From Capra hircus (lineage: Eukaryota > Chordata > Mammalia > Artiodactyla > Bovidae), in NCBI RefSeq assembly GCF_001704415.2, contig NW_017189517.1, forward strand, positions 7,637,167-7,701,166: 64,000 nucleotides of DNA, read 5' to 3'. The notes under the pieces were generated by a model. It ran no database searches and had not been told where the DNA came from. It saw only the letters and a list, made by a program, of their open reading frames with translations. The stretch's first letter is position 1. Every line of letters begins with the position of its first letter. Below are positions 1 through 10,861 of this stretch, one piece after another. Made by a program: the position numbers and the translations under genes.

Positions 1-902
1 ATATGTAAACAGTAAGATCTCTTGTTTTAAAGCACAGGCTCAGTTGTTGCATGTAGTGTTGAACTTAGGCTTGGAGTATTTTGTATTATGGGCCACTGAA
101 GTCAGTGGTTTGAAATTGCTGCCTTTTGAATCATGGATCGTGAGTTTTACTATCAAGTTGGCATATTAGGTGCATGGTTTTTGATGACTGGTTTTACAAA
201 AAACAACTATATAATACACAAATTATTTATATTTTAAAGTAGTTTTGTGTATTATGTCAAATCATAGTTTATTTCAATGGTATCATTTGATGTAACCATT
301 TATATGACAAACCAATTGTATTTTATTCAAAGGCACCTGTAAATTATAAATCTTGTAATGTCCAATTGCTAGAATTTGTGATGGCTGATTTATAACTAAC
401 TCATGAAACTGTCCATATGTTTGATATTTCACTTGATTAATGCTCCTGAAACAACAACAAAATATTAAAATACCCTTCTTTTGTTTGCTGATCCTGTGGC
501 TAGAAGATAGAGCTAGGAGTTAAAACCTTCGAATAATGGTGCCCCTCTGCACAAAACATTTAATTTTCATGGTATTAAACTAAGAATTTTAATCATTTAA
601 GAAAATACTGAGTTCTATAGATTCAAACATACAGTATAGTCTTTTAATGTTTTAATCACTGACAATGAATGCTATATTTGTACATGTATTTGTATATGTA
701 ACTGCACTGTATTGATTTTATTGGACTTACAAATGTGTGTTACTATGAAACATAGCAGCAATTTCCCTTTAAGTCTTCGAATTTTAGTTACATTATAAAT
801 GTAAATGTACTTGCATTAATTCCACATTAAAAATATCCAACCTTAAACTCACTCGTATATATTTTTTGGTTTAGTATCATTGAAAAAACTTTTCCTTTCT
901 TT
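1..902. other. AT-rich stretch without recognised repeat; possibly 3'UTR-like
   Basis: No coding frame and no repeat I recognise. It is AT-rich and includes TGTATATGTA-type motifs and an ATTAAA near 826. In human, MCF2 lies tail to tail with F9, so a plus-strand MCF2 3' end would lie to the left. The distance here is shorter than I recall for human, so this assignment is only a possibility. Confidence 0.3.
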
Positions 903-2039
903 TTTTTTTTTAAATAGAAGTATAGTTGACTTACAGTATTGTGTTAATTACTGCTGTACAACAAAGTAATTCAGTTATATACACACACACATATATATTC
1001 TTTTCCATTATGGTTTATCTTAAGATATTGAATACAGTTCTCTGTGCTATACAGCAGAACCTTGTTTATCCATTCTATATATAAAAGCTTACATCTGCTG
1101 GCCCCAACCTTGCACTCCATCCCTCCCCTAAGTCCTTCCCTGCTTGGCAACCCCCAGTCTCTTCTCTAATCCATTATTCTGTTTCTGTTTCATAGATAGG
1201 TTCATTTGTGTCATATTTTAGATTCAACATACAAGTGATGTCACGTGGTATTTGTCTTTCTCTTTCTGACTTCACTTAGTGTGATAATCTCTAGTTGCAT
1301 CCATGTTGCTGCAAATGGCATTATTTCACTCTTTTTAATTGCTAAGTAATATTCCATTGCCTATATGTACTACACCTTCTTTATCCAGTCATCTGTTGAT
1401 AGACATTTAGGTTGTTTCCACGTCTTGGCTATTGTGAATAGTGCTGCTATGAACATAGAGATGCATGTATGTTTTCAAATTATGGTTTTGTCCTGACATG
1501 TGCCCAGGAGTGGGATTTCTGGGTCATATGCTAGCCTATTTTTAGTTTTCTGAGGAACCTCCATACTGTTTTTCACAGTGGCTGTGCCAACTTATGTTCC
1601 CACCTACAGTATAGGAGGGTTTCTTTTTCTCCACACCCTCCCCAGCATTTGTTATTTGTAGACTTTCAATGATTGCCCTTCTGGCTGGTTGTACCTCATT
1701 GTAGTTTTGATTTGCATTTGTCTAATAATTAGTGATGTTGAGCATCTTTTTATGTGCCTGTTGGCCATCTATTTCCTCTTTGGAGAAATGTCTATTTGGG
1801 TCTTCTGCCCATTTTTGAATTGAGTTTTTGTTGTTGTTGTTATTGTTGAGTTGTGTGAGCTGTTTGTATATGCTGGAAATTAAGCCCTTGTCTGTTGCAT
1901 CATTTGCAAATATCTTCTCCCATTCTATAGGTTGTCATCATTTTGTTTATGGTTTTCTTTGCTTCACAAAAGCTGGTAAGTTTGATAGGTCCCATTTGTT
2001 TATTTATTTATTTTTAATTTCTATTGCCTGGAGGGAGTG
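903..2039 (-). mobile_element. L1 LINE 3' portion
   Basis: Reverse-strand L1 3' region: it starts with a poly(T) run (the poly(A) tail on the other strand), followed by 3'UTR-type text and the end of ORF2 (the phrases for atgaacat and 'tattccattg' typical of this region appear). No intact frame. Confidence 0.75.
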
Positions 2040-2912
2040 ACCTAAGAAAACATTGGTATGATTTGTCAGAAAATAGAAAACTCCTTTCCTTTCATTTATT
2101 AGTGATACACTAAAGACACCATAATTGTTTTGAGTTACTTGCTTACCTTCACTTTTGTCATGAAGTTGTAATAAATAAAACAAAGAAAATGAGCTCAATG
2201 ATAGATAAAATGCCATAGAACAAAGAAAACCCAGAAACAGAGTCTTATATATATGTAATTTGCTGTATTGATGGATGTAGCATTGCATGTCGGGAAATGA
2301 GAGACAGTTTAATACATAGTGCTAGGAAAGTTGTAAAAACATGTTTACTTGTAGCCTTGCTTCTCTGAGAGAGACAGAGACACAGAGACATCTGACCAGA
2401 GCTAGGGTAAAATATTTTGCTCAAAAAGTTTCTTTACCCAAATCTGTAGGATGGCAGTACATGAGGTTTCAGGGGTTAGATAGCCATAGTTGTGAGAGGG
2501 TATTTCCACACACTGAAAAAAATCTGCTTCCATTTGATGAAGCCCAAGGAAAGCTGGAAAGCATCTAGATACCCACAGTTGTTTTCTGAACTGTTGATTT
2601 TGCAAAGAGCTCTTAGCTGGGTTTGCTACACTTAATCTTTTCCACAGCCCATTAGGGAGTTAGAACTTATGCCTTAATATAGAAAGAGAATCAAAACCTA
2701 TTACATTGGTGTGGTTGGGTTGTTTTAGTTGTTTTAATGACTATCCCATCACAGATTCAGCTATTTCTTTTGGCCTTTAAATTTATTTTTAGCTTTTTTG
2801 AGGAAGCACCAGCAGTGAACTGCTTAATCAAACATTTAATTCATCTTCAAGAACTCCCTGAAAATTAAAATGTGTATTCAAGTTTTTATTTATGCATTGG
2901 CTGAGGAATAAA
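2040..2912. other. Intergenic, nothing assigned
   Basis: AT-rich unique-looking sequence. Short open frames (up to ~94 codons) have no recognisable features. Confidence 0.5.
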
Positions 2913-2996
2913 TATTGGGCTGACCAGAAAGTTTGTTCAAATATTTCTGTAAGAACTTATGGAAAAACTTGAATGAACTTTATAGCCAACCCAATA
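2913..2996. mobile_element. Mariner-derived palindromic MITE (~84 bp)
   Basis: Near-perfect terminal inverted repeats: the left end begins TATTGGGCTGACCAGAAAGT and the right end, reverse-complemented, begins TATTGGGTTGGCTATAAAGT. It is flanked by TA, as expected for mariner/Tc1 target duplication. The element resembles the abundant ~80-bp ruminant mariner MITE. Confidence 0.85.
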
Positions 2997-3605
2997 TTAT
3001 TGTTGACATTTCCACAGTTACATATGAACACAATATATAGTATGTAGTTGTTATAAAAGACTTCCCAACTTCTAGGCTATGGTATTCTCTTAAGAAGAGA
3101 GAAAATTTCAGAGTATATTTTTGAAAGTATAAGACAGTATGGGAAATGCTCCACTTGAAGAGAAATTAGGTCAGTGATTTTGTTTGAGGTTTAGTCAGAA
3201 ATCAATCCAGTTTCACTTAACAGACTTTCTCTGAGAAAAATGCTTGTTATTAGTAGGTATTAGAACACAGGAATGGTCTTCCCTTAGGAGCAGTAGACTC
3301 CAGAGTGCTCAGTGAATCAAGTCTCAAGCAATTAACTGTCAAAACAAGTCATTTTTATTACATTTCAGTACACTTCCCCTTTGTTGATTTGGGATGATCA
3401 GTTTGTAGTTGGTCTTATGGGGTCTGCTCAAGGACAGCAAGCAAACCAACCAACCAATGTTACAGACAAAACTAAACCCTTTATATCATTCAAAAGGAAA
3501 TTAATAGAAGTGACAACTGGCTTTTTTTTTAAAATGTCTCTTTAGTTCAAAATGTATTTTCTATGTTAAAGCTCAAGACATAACTCAAGTCTAAAGTTTT
3601 CCCTT

Positions 3606-3690
3606 AATAGAGTCACAGATGTAGAGAACAAACTTAGGGTTACCAAGGGTGAAAGAGGAGAATGGGATAAACTGGGAGATAGAGATTGAC

Positions 3691-3752
<62 letters not shown>

Positions 3753-3957
3753 TAATTATGTGTAAAATAGGTAACTAATAAGAACCTGCTGTATAGCACA
3801 AGGAACTCTACTCAGTACTCTTTAATGGCCTATATGAGCTATATGGGAATAGAATCTTAAAAAGAGGGTATATATGTATATGTATAACTGATTCACTTTG
3901 CTTACTAACAACATTGTAAGGCAAGTATACTCCAGTAAAAATTAATTAAAAATTTAA
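3606..3957 (+). mobile_element. 5'-truncated L1 3' end with 13-bp target duplication
   Basis: An L1 3'UTR fragment ending in an A-rich tail, flanked by AAAGTTTTCCCTT at 3593-3605 and 3958-3970. It contains an internal microsatellite. Confidence 0.85.
3689..3754. repeat. Compound microsatellite (CATA)n(TA)n(CA)n
   Basis: Direct reading: about four CATA units, then a TA run, then a CA run, inside the L1 3'UTR copy. Likely polymorphic in length. Confidence 0.9.
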
Positions 3958-3970
3958 AAAGTTTTCCCTT

Positions 3971-5114
3971 GTACTTGATGAGAAGCTACCTTATAATCAT
4001 TGATCACCTCATTTCGCATATGCGAATTCACCATTAAATTCTGAAGCAAGTGTATACAAAATAGGACTAATAATGTGTATTGAGAACAGCCCATGAAGCT
4101 GGACTTTGTGAAAAAGGTAAATGAAACTTTCCTTAAGCCCAAAGCAAATAAAATGTAAACTGTTTCAAAGATACGTTTCGTCTAAGTATTCATGAGATAG
4201 ACTCACTAACTTAGTTACTCCCAATATAACCAAACAAACAAAACCCAGGCTGGAGAATAAATTAAAACATCATAATAGAACAGAGGACCAGGGTAGAGTG
4301 AAAGTCAGAAAGATCTGAAGCATGAAAAGAACGTGATGTGCTGAGAATTATCTTAGTGAATATATTTTTTAATCTCAGTTTGATAGTGAATGTGCTCTTT
4401 TACATGGCAAGCTACAAGAACAAATAAAATAAGTGAACTTTAACTTCTCAACCATAACAAAAACGACTTAAAATGGAAAAATCCTAGTGGATGTTTTGGA
4501 ATCTAATATTAGAAAGTAAAGTGGTCTCTTTACTGACCTTGGGGAAGACACAAAGCTACACTTATACATTTAGAGCTAGTTTCAAAATACCTGAATTCAA
4601 TGCAAAACAGCCATTTTACATATGAGAATTTGTAGCTTTAAAATCTGCTTGTGTTCTTCAAAATACCAAGTGTTGGAAAGGATGTGAAACAAGAACTCTT
4701 ACATGATGATACTGGCACATAAATTGGTACAACCCTTTGATGAACAATTTGCTAATACCAAACAAAGTTGAAGTAAATACTGTATAGCTTAGCAATTCCA
4801 CTCTGAAGTATCTACCCCTGGGAAACATTGACACATGTGCTCAAGGAGCTCAAGACTATAACCACGGTCTTAAGGCTAATCTGTTTTACATTTCCTAGAA
4901 AGTAATGATAACTCCTCTCATAATCCTTGGAAGGACATGAATGTAGGCATTCCATATATCTGTCTCTTTTTCTATGGCATATTCCCTGTGTTCAGAGTGA
5001 ATTTCTCATTCTTACCTTAGATGACTGTGTTTTGCTCTGATGTGGTCAGTAATAGATTGTTTTCCTTCCATTTCATTTATCCATTGGTTCATTCATTTAA
5101 CAAGCATGCACTGA
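3971..5114. other. Intergenic with an old L1 fragment
   Basis: Mostly unassigned. About 4655-4865 reads as an old plus-strand L1 ORF2/3' fragment (lone-peptide text around 'ggaaaggatgtg...'). No gene. Confidence 0.5.
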
Positions 5115-5123
5115 GTTTCTCAG

Positions 5124-5349
5124 GGCTTCCCAGGTGGCGCTAGTGGTCAAGAAATCACCTGCCAATGCAGGAGACTTAAGAGATGGGGCTTCAGTCCCTG
5201 GGTCAGGAAGATCCTCTGGAGGAGGGCATGGCAACCCACTCCAGTATTCTTGCCTGGAGAGTCCCCATGGACAAAGGAGCCTGGCAGGCTATAGTCCATA
5301 GGGTTGCAGAGTTGGACATGACTGAAGTGACAGCACACATGCATGCGCT
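5124..5349 (+). mobile_element. BovA-type SINE
   Basis: A full-length Bov-A2-like copy from GGCTTCCCAGGTGG to the tail ...GACATGACTGAAGTGAC, flanked by a 9-bp duplication GTTTCTCAG (5115-5123, 5350-5358). Confidence 0.9.
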
Positions 5350-5358
5350 GTTTCTCAG

Positions 5359-6706
5359 AGACCTGGTGCATTCTTAATTTGGCTACTTAATTCTTTATTT
5401 GGCTGAGTTTTAATATCATGAAAATGCATGCTTATTTTTGTCATATATTCCAAGAGGAAAACAGATTTTTATATACAGATCTTCACTAAAGCATGTCATG
5501 TGTAAAGCCTGGGACCCTTTTAGCTTTATGAGGTCAACACCTGAGCCACTACATGATTATTGATTTGCAGAAGCTATCTATGACAGCATGCTGGAAGCAT
5601 CAGCAAGTTTTTATAGATTAAGATCTCATATTTAACATTGTGAAGAAGCAACCTTTTGAGAAGAAGTCCTTGGAATCAGGAATATCCCTGTGCCTATTTC
5701 CATCCTTCTCCAATCAAGAGGTAACTCTCTGGGACAGGGTAGGGGTGAGGATGGGGGGAAAAAGGAGGTCAGTCTCCTACCAGGGTGAAATGATCTGGCC
5801 AGGAGTTCAAAATATTATTCTCCTTCTGTGACAGGTCCTCATCTCTGTTCTAGAAGCCATTCCTCTTTAAGAAAGTTTCTGCCTGCTGTTTTTCCCTTCA
5901 GATAACCTTATCCCTACTAGAGGCTGAAATTAACTGGAAATCTCTAGGCAAGCCATAAATAACCCCACAGACACAGTGGAAATGGTCTGCCTTGAAAGCA
6001 CTCTTTCAGAAAATGAGTAATCTGGATACCTGGCTTGGTTGGGAAGGACAGGGGTCCCAGGCCAAGTTTTTTGCCTGCTGTAACTTTGGCAGTCTCCATA
6101 GTTTCAAGAACATGATTTTTGTGGCTTTAACCATGAAATTCCCCCAGCCCCCCACCCCCGGTTTTTATTTTGTATTAATCCACTGACCCTAACATTCTTT
6201 TTTTAATCCTGAGATTTCTAAATGGCATCAGCCTCAGATTCAAAAAGAGCACTGAGTGCTTTGCTCAGACAGGCCTGTCAGCTGTTGAAGTCTGTTTCCC
6301 TTGTCACCCAGGACTGTATGGCATTGTTAGCACCCCAGGTTCGGCTGGCTTTTGAAGCCTTCCTTCAACTTTCAAACAACTTCTGCAGTAGCCTGCTGTC
6401 TTGGTGTGCTGCCTATGTTTTGCCCCGCGGGGTTGCAATCAATCGAGCTGAAATGTTTCCGGGATGACTGTGTGCCAGATAACAGTGATCAACTTGCTCT
6501 GGAAGTCAAATGTCACACCTGGTAGGCCCAGTTCTCTCAGCTTGGCTAAAAGCCAGCCACCAGCACTGCAGGTTCACTCCACAGGTGCTGCCCTGAGTCC
6601 AGGACTGCGGTTCCATTTTTTTTTTTGGACGGCCACTCTGCCTTCCCTGCTACCCGACGGTCTTGTTGATTTGGTCACTTGTTTGTCAATTAGAGCATCA
6701 TTAATG
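5359..6706. other. Intergenic, nothing assigned
   Basis: Moderately GC-richer toward 6.2-6.7 kb, with short open frames only (up to 103 codons, running into the adjacent SINE). No recognisable domains. Confidence 0.45.
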
Positions 6707-6715
6707 AGAATTTCA

Positions 6716-6979
6716 ATGGCACCCCCACTCCAGTACTCTTGCCTTGAAAATCCCATGGATGGAGGAGCCTGGTAGGTTGCAGTCCAGGGGGTCGCAAAGA
6801 GTCGGACATGACTGAGCGACTTCACTTTCACTTTTCAGTTTTATGCATTGGAGAAGGAAATGGCAACCCACTCCAGTGTTCTTGCCTGGAGAATCCCAGG
6901 GACAGGGGAGCCTGGTGGGCTGCCGTCTCTGGGGTCGCATAGAGTCGGACACGACTGAAGCGACTTAGCAGCAGTAGCA
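6716..6979 (+). mobile_element. BovA dimer SINE
   Basis: Two tandem BovA monomers without the usual GGCTTCCCTGG head, joined by a CACTTTCACTTTTCA linker and ending in AGCAGCAGT. Flanked by AGAATTTCA (6707-6715, 6983-6991). Confidence 0.88.
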
Positions 6980-7699
6980 ATAAGAATTTCAGGCAGTGTT
7001 CAGTCCCAGGTTTGCTGAAAGGATTTCCACCAATGCAGAATGCCCCCCGCTGCCCTAAAAACACAGACAAAGCTCTAATTGAAAGCACTGTGCTTCCACA
7101 TGTGAAGTGGGAGACCTGGGTCTGGCCTTATCTTGGCCTCAATTTCCTCATCTGTTAAATGGACAGAGTGATTTGGATTGTGTCTAAGGGCCCTTGCAGC
7201 TCTGACTTTCTTAGATTGGTCTGTCAGCTTTCAGAAGTGGTTTAAGAATTATAATTAAGCAATTTTGTGAACTGGTCTGTCACAGTTCAGGAAAGTAGGG
7301 GAGAAAACCTTTCTCCCTTGGCAGAGAAAATTGGACATTTTGTTCCTGTCACCATTTAGCAACTAATATTCAAAAGAACCCAAAACAATCATACTTAAAC
7401 AGCAATTTGAAATGACTGCACTACATTAACACACTTTTCTCCACTCAGCAAGAGTTCTATTTTAACCTGTCACTTCCAATATTTCAGCAGCATGTTTCAG
7501 CCCATTTAGACTAAGCAGCTACAGCGATTTTGAAAGCATTAATAATTCTTATATGGCGACTATAAATGCTCTAGGTAGAATCTAGTGAAGGCCTGGCTCC
7601 GAAGCTCTTAGGTGGGCTTAAAGGCCCCAAATGTTTACTGGTGGCAACATGCCGCAGGTGGCTCTTAAAGAATGCAGTCATTTTTGAACTCATGGGCTA

Positions 7700-7900
7700 A
7701 AAGACTGTGGCTCGAGACTGGTGGGCCCAGGAGCTCCTCCCTCTGCCGCAGGGAAGACCAATCACAGGAAGTGTAAGACCACGCCCCTATTGCTCTCTCT
7801 GTAAAGGGTGGTCACCATGGCAACAAGGCCGGCTCCCTTTTACCAATCGCAGAGCGCTGGGGCTACAGACCTTGCGTCGTTCAAATGTGAAGTAACGCGT
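7700..7900. promoter_or_regulatory. Promoter-like module: two CCAAT boxes, KLF/Sp1 box, RFX X-box
   Basis: Within ~130 bp: CCAAT at 7758-7762, CCACGCCCC at 7779-7787, GTCACCATGGCAAC (a palindromic RFX X-box) at 7811-7824, and CCAAT at 7843-7847. Several CpGs follow (GCGCTGG, GCGTCG, ACGCG). It lies ~0.9 kb beyond the inferred F9 poly(A) signal in otherwise AT-rich DNA. The motifs are seen in the sequence; promoter activity is inference. Confidence 0.5.
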
Positions 7901-8107
7901 TTCCATACATGAATCAGTGTCCTACTCAAACCTAAGGTGGATAATCACAGTGTCTCCTCTCGCCTTTAGCCAACAATAGCCAAATTGATTTCTTTTGTTT
8001 GTTCATGAAACCTCAGTGCTAGGCATTGTTTTTATTTAAGTTTGGCCTCTTCTCCTGATAACTCAATACAAGAGTAATTCCTATTGTGGGATAAACATGG
8101 ATTCAGA

Positions 8108-8384
8108 TTTAGCTAACATTTACTGAGCAACTATTGTGTAGTAGCATAGTAGGCGACAACAAGGCAATTCACATACATTATTTTAGTTAACTCACAGACT
8201 ATACAAATGTGAACTCGAATGTAATAAACACTATTGGAGTTTGGCATACAGTAATCACTCTTTGAATATTTGTTGAATAAGAGAGTGGAAGAACGTGAAC
8301 TCACTGACTATCATAAGGTCAAAAAGGGCCCTTGGAGAGCATCCTGTCAAACTCTATCATTACACAATGCAGAAGTCAAGGCAC
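8108..8384 (-). repeat. MIR-like ancient SINE, interrupted by a CHR SINE
   Basis: Diverged MIR text in reverse orientation (acatttactgagcaactatt..., then ...gcagaagtcaaggcacaaaatg) that resumes after the CHR insertion at about 8540-8575. Confidence 0.5.
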
Positions 8385-8400
8385 AAAATGTAGAGTGATT

Positions 8401-8539
8401 AGGACTTCCCTGGTGGTCTAGTGGCTAAGACTCTGTGCTCCCAATGCAGGAGACCGGGGTTTGATCCCTGGTCAGGGAGTAAGACTTCACATGCTGCAAC
8501 TAAGACCTGGCACAGCCAAGTAAATTAAAATCTCTTTTT
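8401..8539 (+). mobile_element. CHR-type tRNA-derived SINE
   Basis: Begins GGACTTCCCTGGTGGTCTAG and ends in an A-rich tail. Imperfect target duplication AAAATGTAGAGTGATT / AAAATGTGGAGTGACTT at 8385-8400 and 8540-8556. Confidence 0.85.
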
Positions 8540-8802
8540 AAAATGTGGAGTGACTTATCCAAAGCCATATTCACAAATATTTAGACTCAATTCTGTTCTG
8601 TGTGGATCCAGACCACTGTCCTCACCAGGACACAGCACACACTGTCTCCCATGAAAGCTGCATGACGACAGAGCATCAAATCTCTGCTGTGTCATATGGC
8701 AGTTGGATGCATTCTTTTGAGTGTCCTGCCAAATGTAGTATTTGGGAGCCCTCTCTTTGAATGATTCAACAAAAAACACTTTTTGAGGAATTGAAAACTA
8801 CA

Positions 8803-8808
8803 TTTATT
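8803..8808 (-). promoter_or_regulatory. F9: Probable F9 poly(A) signal AATAAA
   Basis: The only AATAAA on the minus strand in the expected distance range after the F9 stop codon. It is followed by GT-rich/T-rich sequence (GTAGTTTTCAATTCC) typical of a downstream element. Confidence 0.75.
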
Positions 8809-9660
8809 GATACTTGTATTTGAAAAACTCAAGGAAAAAAGGGATTAATGAAAGTAAGTTGAAAGAAATGAGCAAGTGTGAGGCCTGGATGGGGGTAACA
8901 TGAGGGCAGGGGCAGCAGCAGCTTTGTTGGGTCAAAGTCGTCCAAAACATGGTGTTGTCAGTAGTTCCACATGTGATCACATGCAGGGTAAATTATTCAC
9001 ATCAACCAGATTAATGAAAAGCCAAGGTGTGAATCAGAACATCAGTTTAATTCACAAAGGGAAATAGTCTAATAGATCACAATATTGATGTGATTGATTG
9101 ATATATTGGTTGGTCAATAACCCTCTAGAGAATATAATATAGAAGGCCTAATTATAATTTTAAAAAAAGTGGTCTGGTGAGCATGGAACCGGCAAAAGGG
9201 AGTTTACTGGCTCGTGGGAATGATACATGTCTGTAAGCCTGGTGCAGCCCTCTCCACTGTAGCAATATGCCAGTCGAGGAGGCATGATGCTCATGTTTTC
9301 TGGTCTGAGCAATTTCTTCCTTAGCCACGAACAACACTGGAGACACACCAATGAGTTTTTTTGAATACACTATTCACTCTACTTGCAAGCTGTCAAGTCA
9401 CCTGGCTATATGTCAGTTTTCTTGGTTATAATGACGTGCCCGTTTGCCTTCACAGAACCATGTCTAGTCAAACCTCCATAACAACACAATTACAAGTCCA
9501 TAGGAAACTACTCTTATGGGTCATTCCTTTCATTATGTATTATTTTAATAATGTGACTGTCTGAGAGAAACTTTTCCTCCAAGATCAGGCACCTTACTTT
9601 ATCTCTGTGTGATGAAAAGGTGGCCCAAGACCAAACTGAGAGCAAGTCTGGGTTTGATAG

Positions 9661-9694
9661 GTGCACAGCAGTAAACTGTGCACAGCAGTAAAAC
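9661..9694. repeat. 17-bp tandem duplication in the F9 3'UTR
   Basis: GTGCACAGCAGTAAACT is followed directly by GTGCACAGCAGTAAAAC (two units, two mismatches at the end). Confidence 0.85.
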
Positions 9695-10313
9695 AGTACA
9701 ATGCTTCCTTTCCCTCCTTTAATGCCTATGTAGGGAGAAGGGGAGAGAAAGAGAAAAGGTGATTTGGGCGTTAGGAGGTGGAAAGGATAAAGGATGCAGA
9801 AATAAGGATATTGAAAAAGTAGTGTTTCCCATGACTTTTAATCTCTCAGCTGCTCCTATGTTCTTCCTGGATGAATGTGGGGCTGGCCTTATGATGGACT
9901 AGACCAAATATCCTGGATACAGATCCAATAAATTTTAACTTGGTGCGGGGATGTAAGAAAGATCTGCCATGTGGAATGCTGCTAAGGACAGAGAAGCAGT
10001 GAGTTGCTCCAGTGGAGAACTACAACGCCTGATGGGCAGGATGAAGAACTTAACTTCACGATTTGGTCAAGGGCTGGACCTGAAGGCATGACCACAATTT
10101 CCCACCACAGTATGTTTCTCTAGTGATTACATTTTTTTATCTACTTATTCTAGTAAAATATGAAGTCTAGCTAGACTTCTCCCCAAAAAGAGAAAAAGGA
10201 ATATTCATAGAAGGTATACACTCAAATCTAAAGAGATGGGAAAGTGATTAGTTAGTAAAGGGCCTTGTCCATGTTCAATCCCAAATATGTCAGCCTTGGA
10301 AATGCATTTTTCT

Positions 10314-10861
10314 TTATGTGAGCTTTGTTTTTTCCTTAATCCAGTTGACATACCGGGACACCTTGGTATATATGCCATATTTTCCTTTCATTGCACACTC
10401 TTCACCCCAGCTAATAATTCCAGTTAAGAAACTGGTACCTTCCACTTCAGTAACATGGGGTCCCCCACTGTCTCCTTGGCATGAATCTTTACCTCCCTCA
10501 TGGTAGCCGGCACAGAACATGTGATTGTAGATGGTGAACTTTGTGGATCGAAGACACGTGGCTCGGTCAACAAGTGGAACTTTCAGGTACTGAAGAATTG
10601 AGGCTGACCTCCCTCTGTTGAAGACTTTGCCCCAGCCACTCACATAACCGTAACCAAATTTGAGGAAGATGTTCGTGTATTCCCTGTCAGCAATGCAAAT
10701 AGGGGTTACATAGCTATTTAGCTCTAAGGGTTCATCCAGCTCCAGGAGGGCAATGTCGTGGCTGTACTTATTAATAGATGCATTGTAGCCGTGGTAAGGA
10801 ATAGCACGGATCACATTTCGCTTTTGCTCTGTAGGTTCTGGCTTCTCGGTGTTATGCTCAC
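10314..10861 (-). CDS. F9: F9 exon 8: protease domain, catalytic Asp and Ser
   Basis: Encodes GEHN... to the C-terminus KEKTKLT and a TAA stop at 10316-10314. Visible are [11 protein letters not shown] (catalytic Asp, precursor D316), the S1-pocket Asp in [13 protein letters not shown], the catalytic Ser (S412) in GDSGG, and the substrate-binding SWGEECA. A sequon YNAS lies in the 70-80 loop region, where human has YNAA. Acceptor ttcttttctatag. The reading frame stays open about 130 nt back into intron 7, into a BovA SINE. That part is intron, since the family boundary and exon 7 phase both fall at 10861. Confidence 0.98.

Larger units (their letters stand above)
8785..10313 (-). other. F9: F9 3' untranslated region
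   Basis: About 1.5 kb of AT-rich sequence with no open frame of interest and no recognised repeat, running from the TAA to the AATAAA at 8808-8803. The length is close to the ~1.4 kb human 3'UTR (from memory). It contains a 17-bp tandem duplication at 9661-9694. ATTAAA variants occur upstream (about 9050, 9545, 9720, 9835) and could give shorter ends. The exact cleavage site is not visible. Confidence 0.75.

Noticed and set aside
3689..3754. Regular short repeats as a CRISPR-like array
   Set aside because: Simple CATA/TA/CA microsatellite in an L1 tail, in a mammalian genome.
5124..5349. tRNA-like sequence at SINE heads as a tRNA gene
   Set aside because: CHR/BovA SINE heads are only remnants of tRNA or LINE tails; no full cloverleaf with intact A and B boxes is evident.
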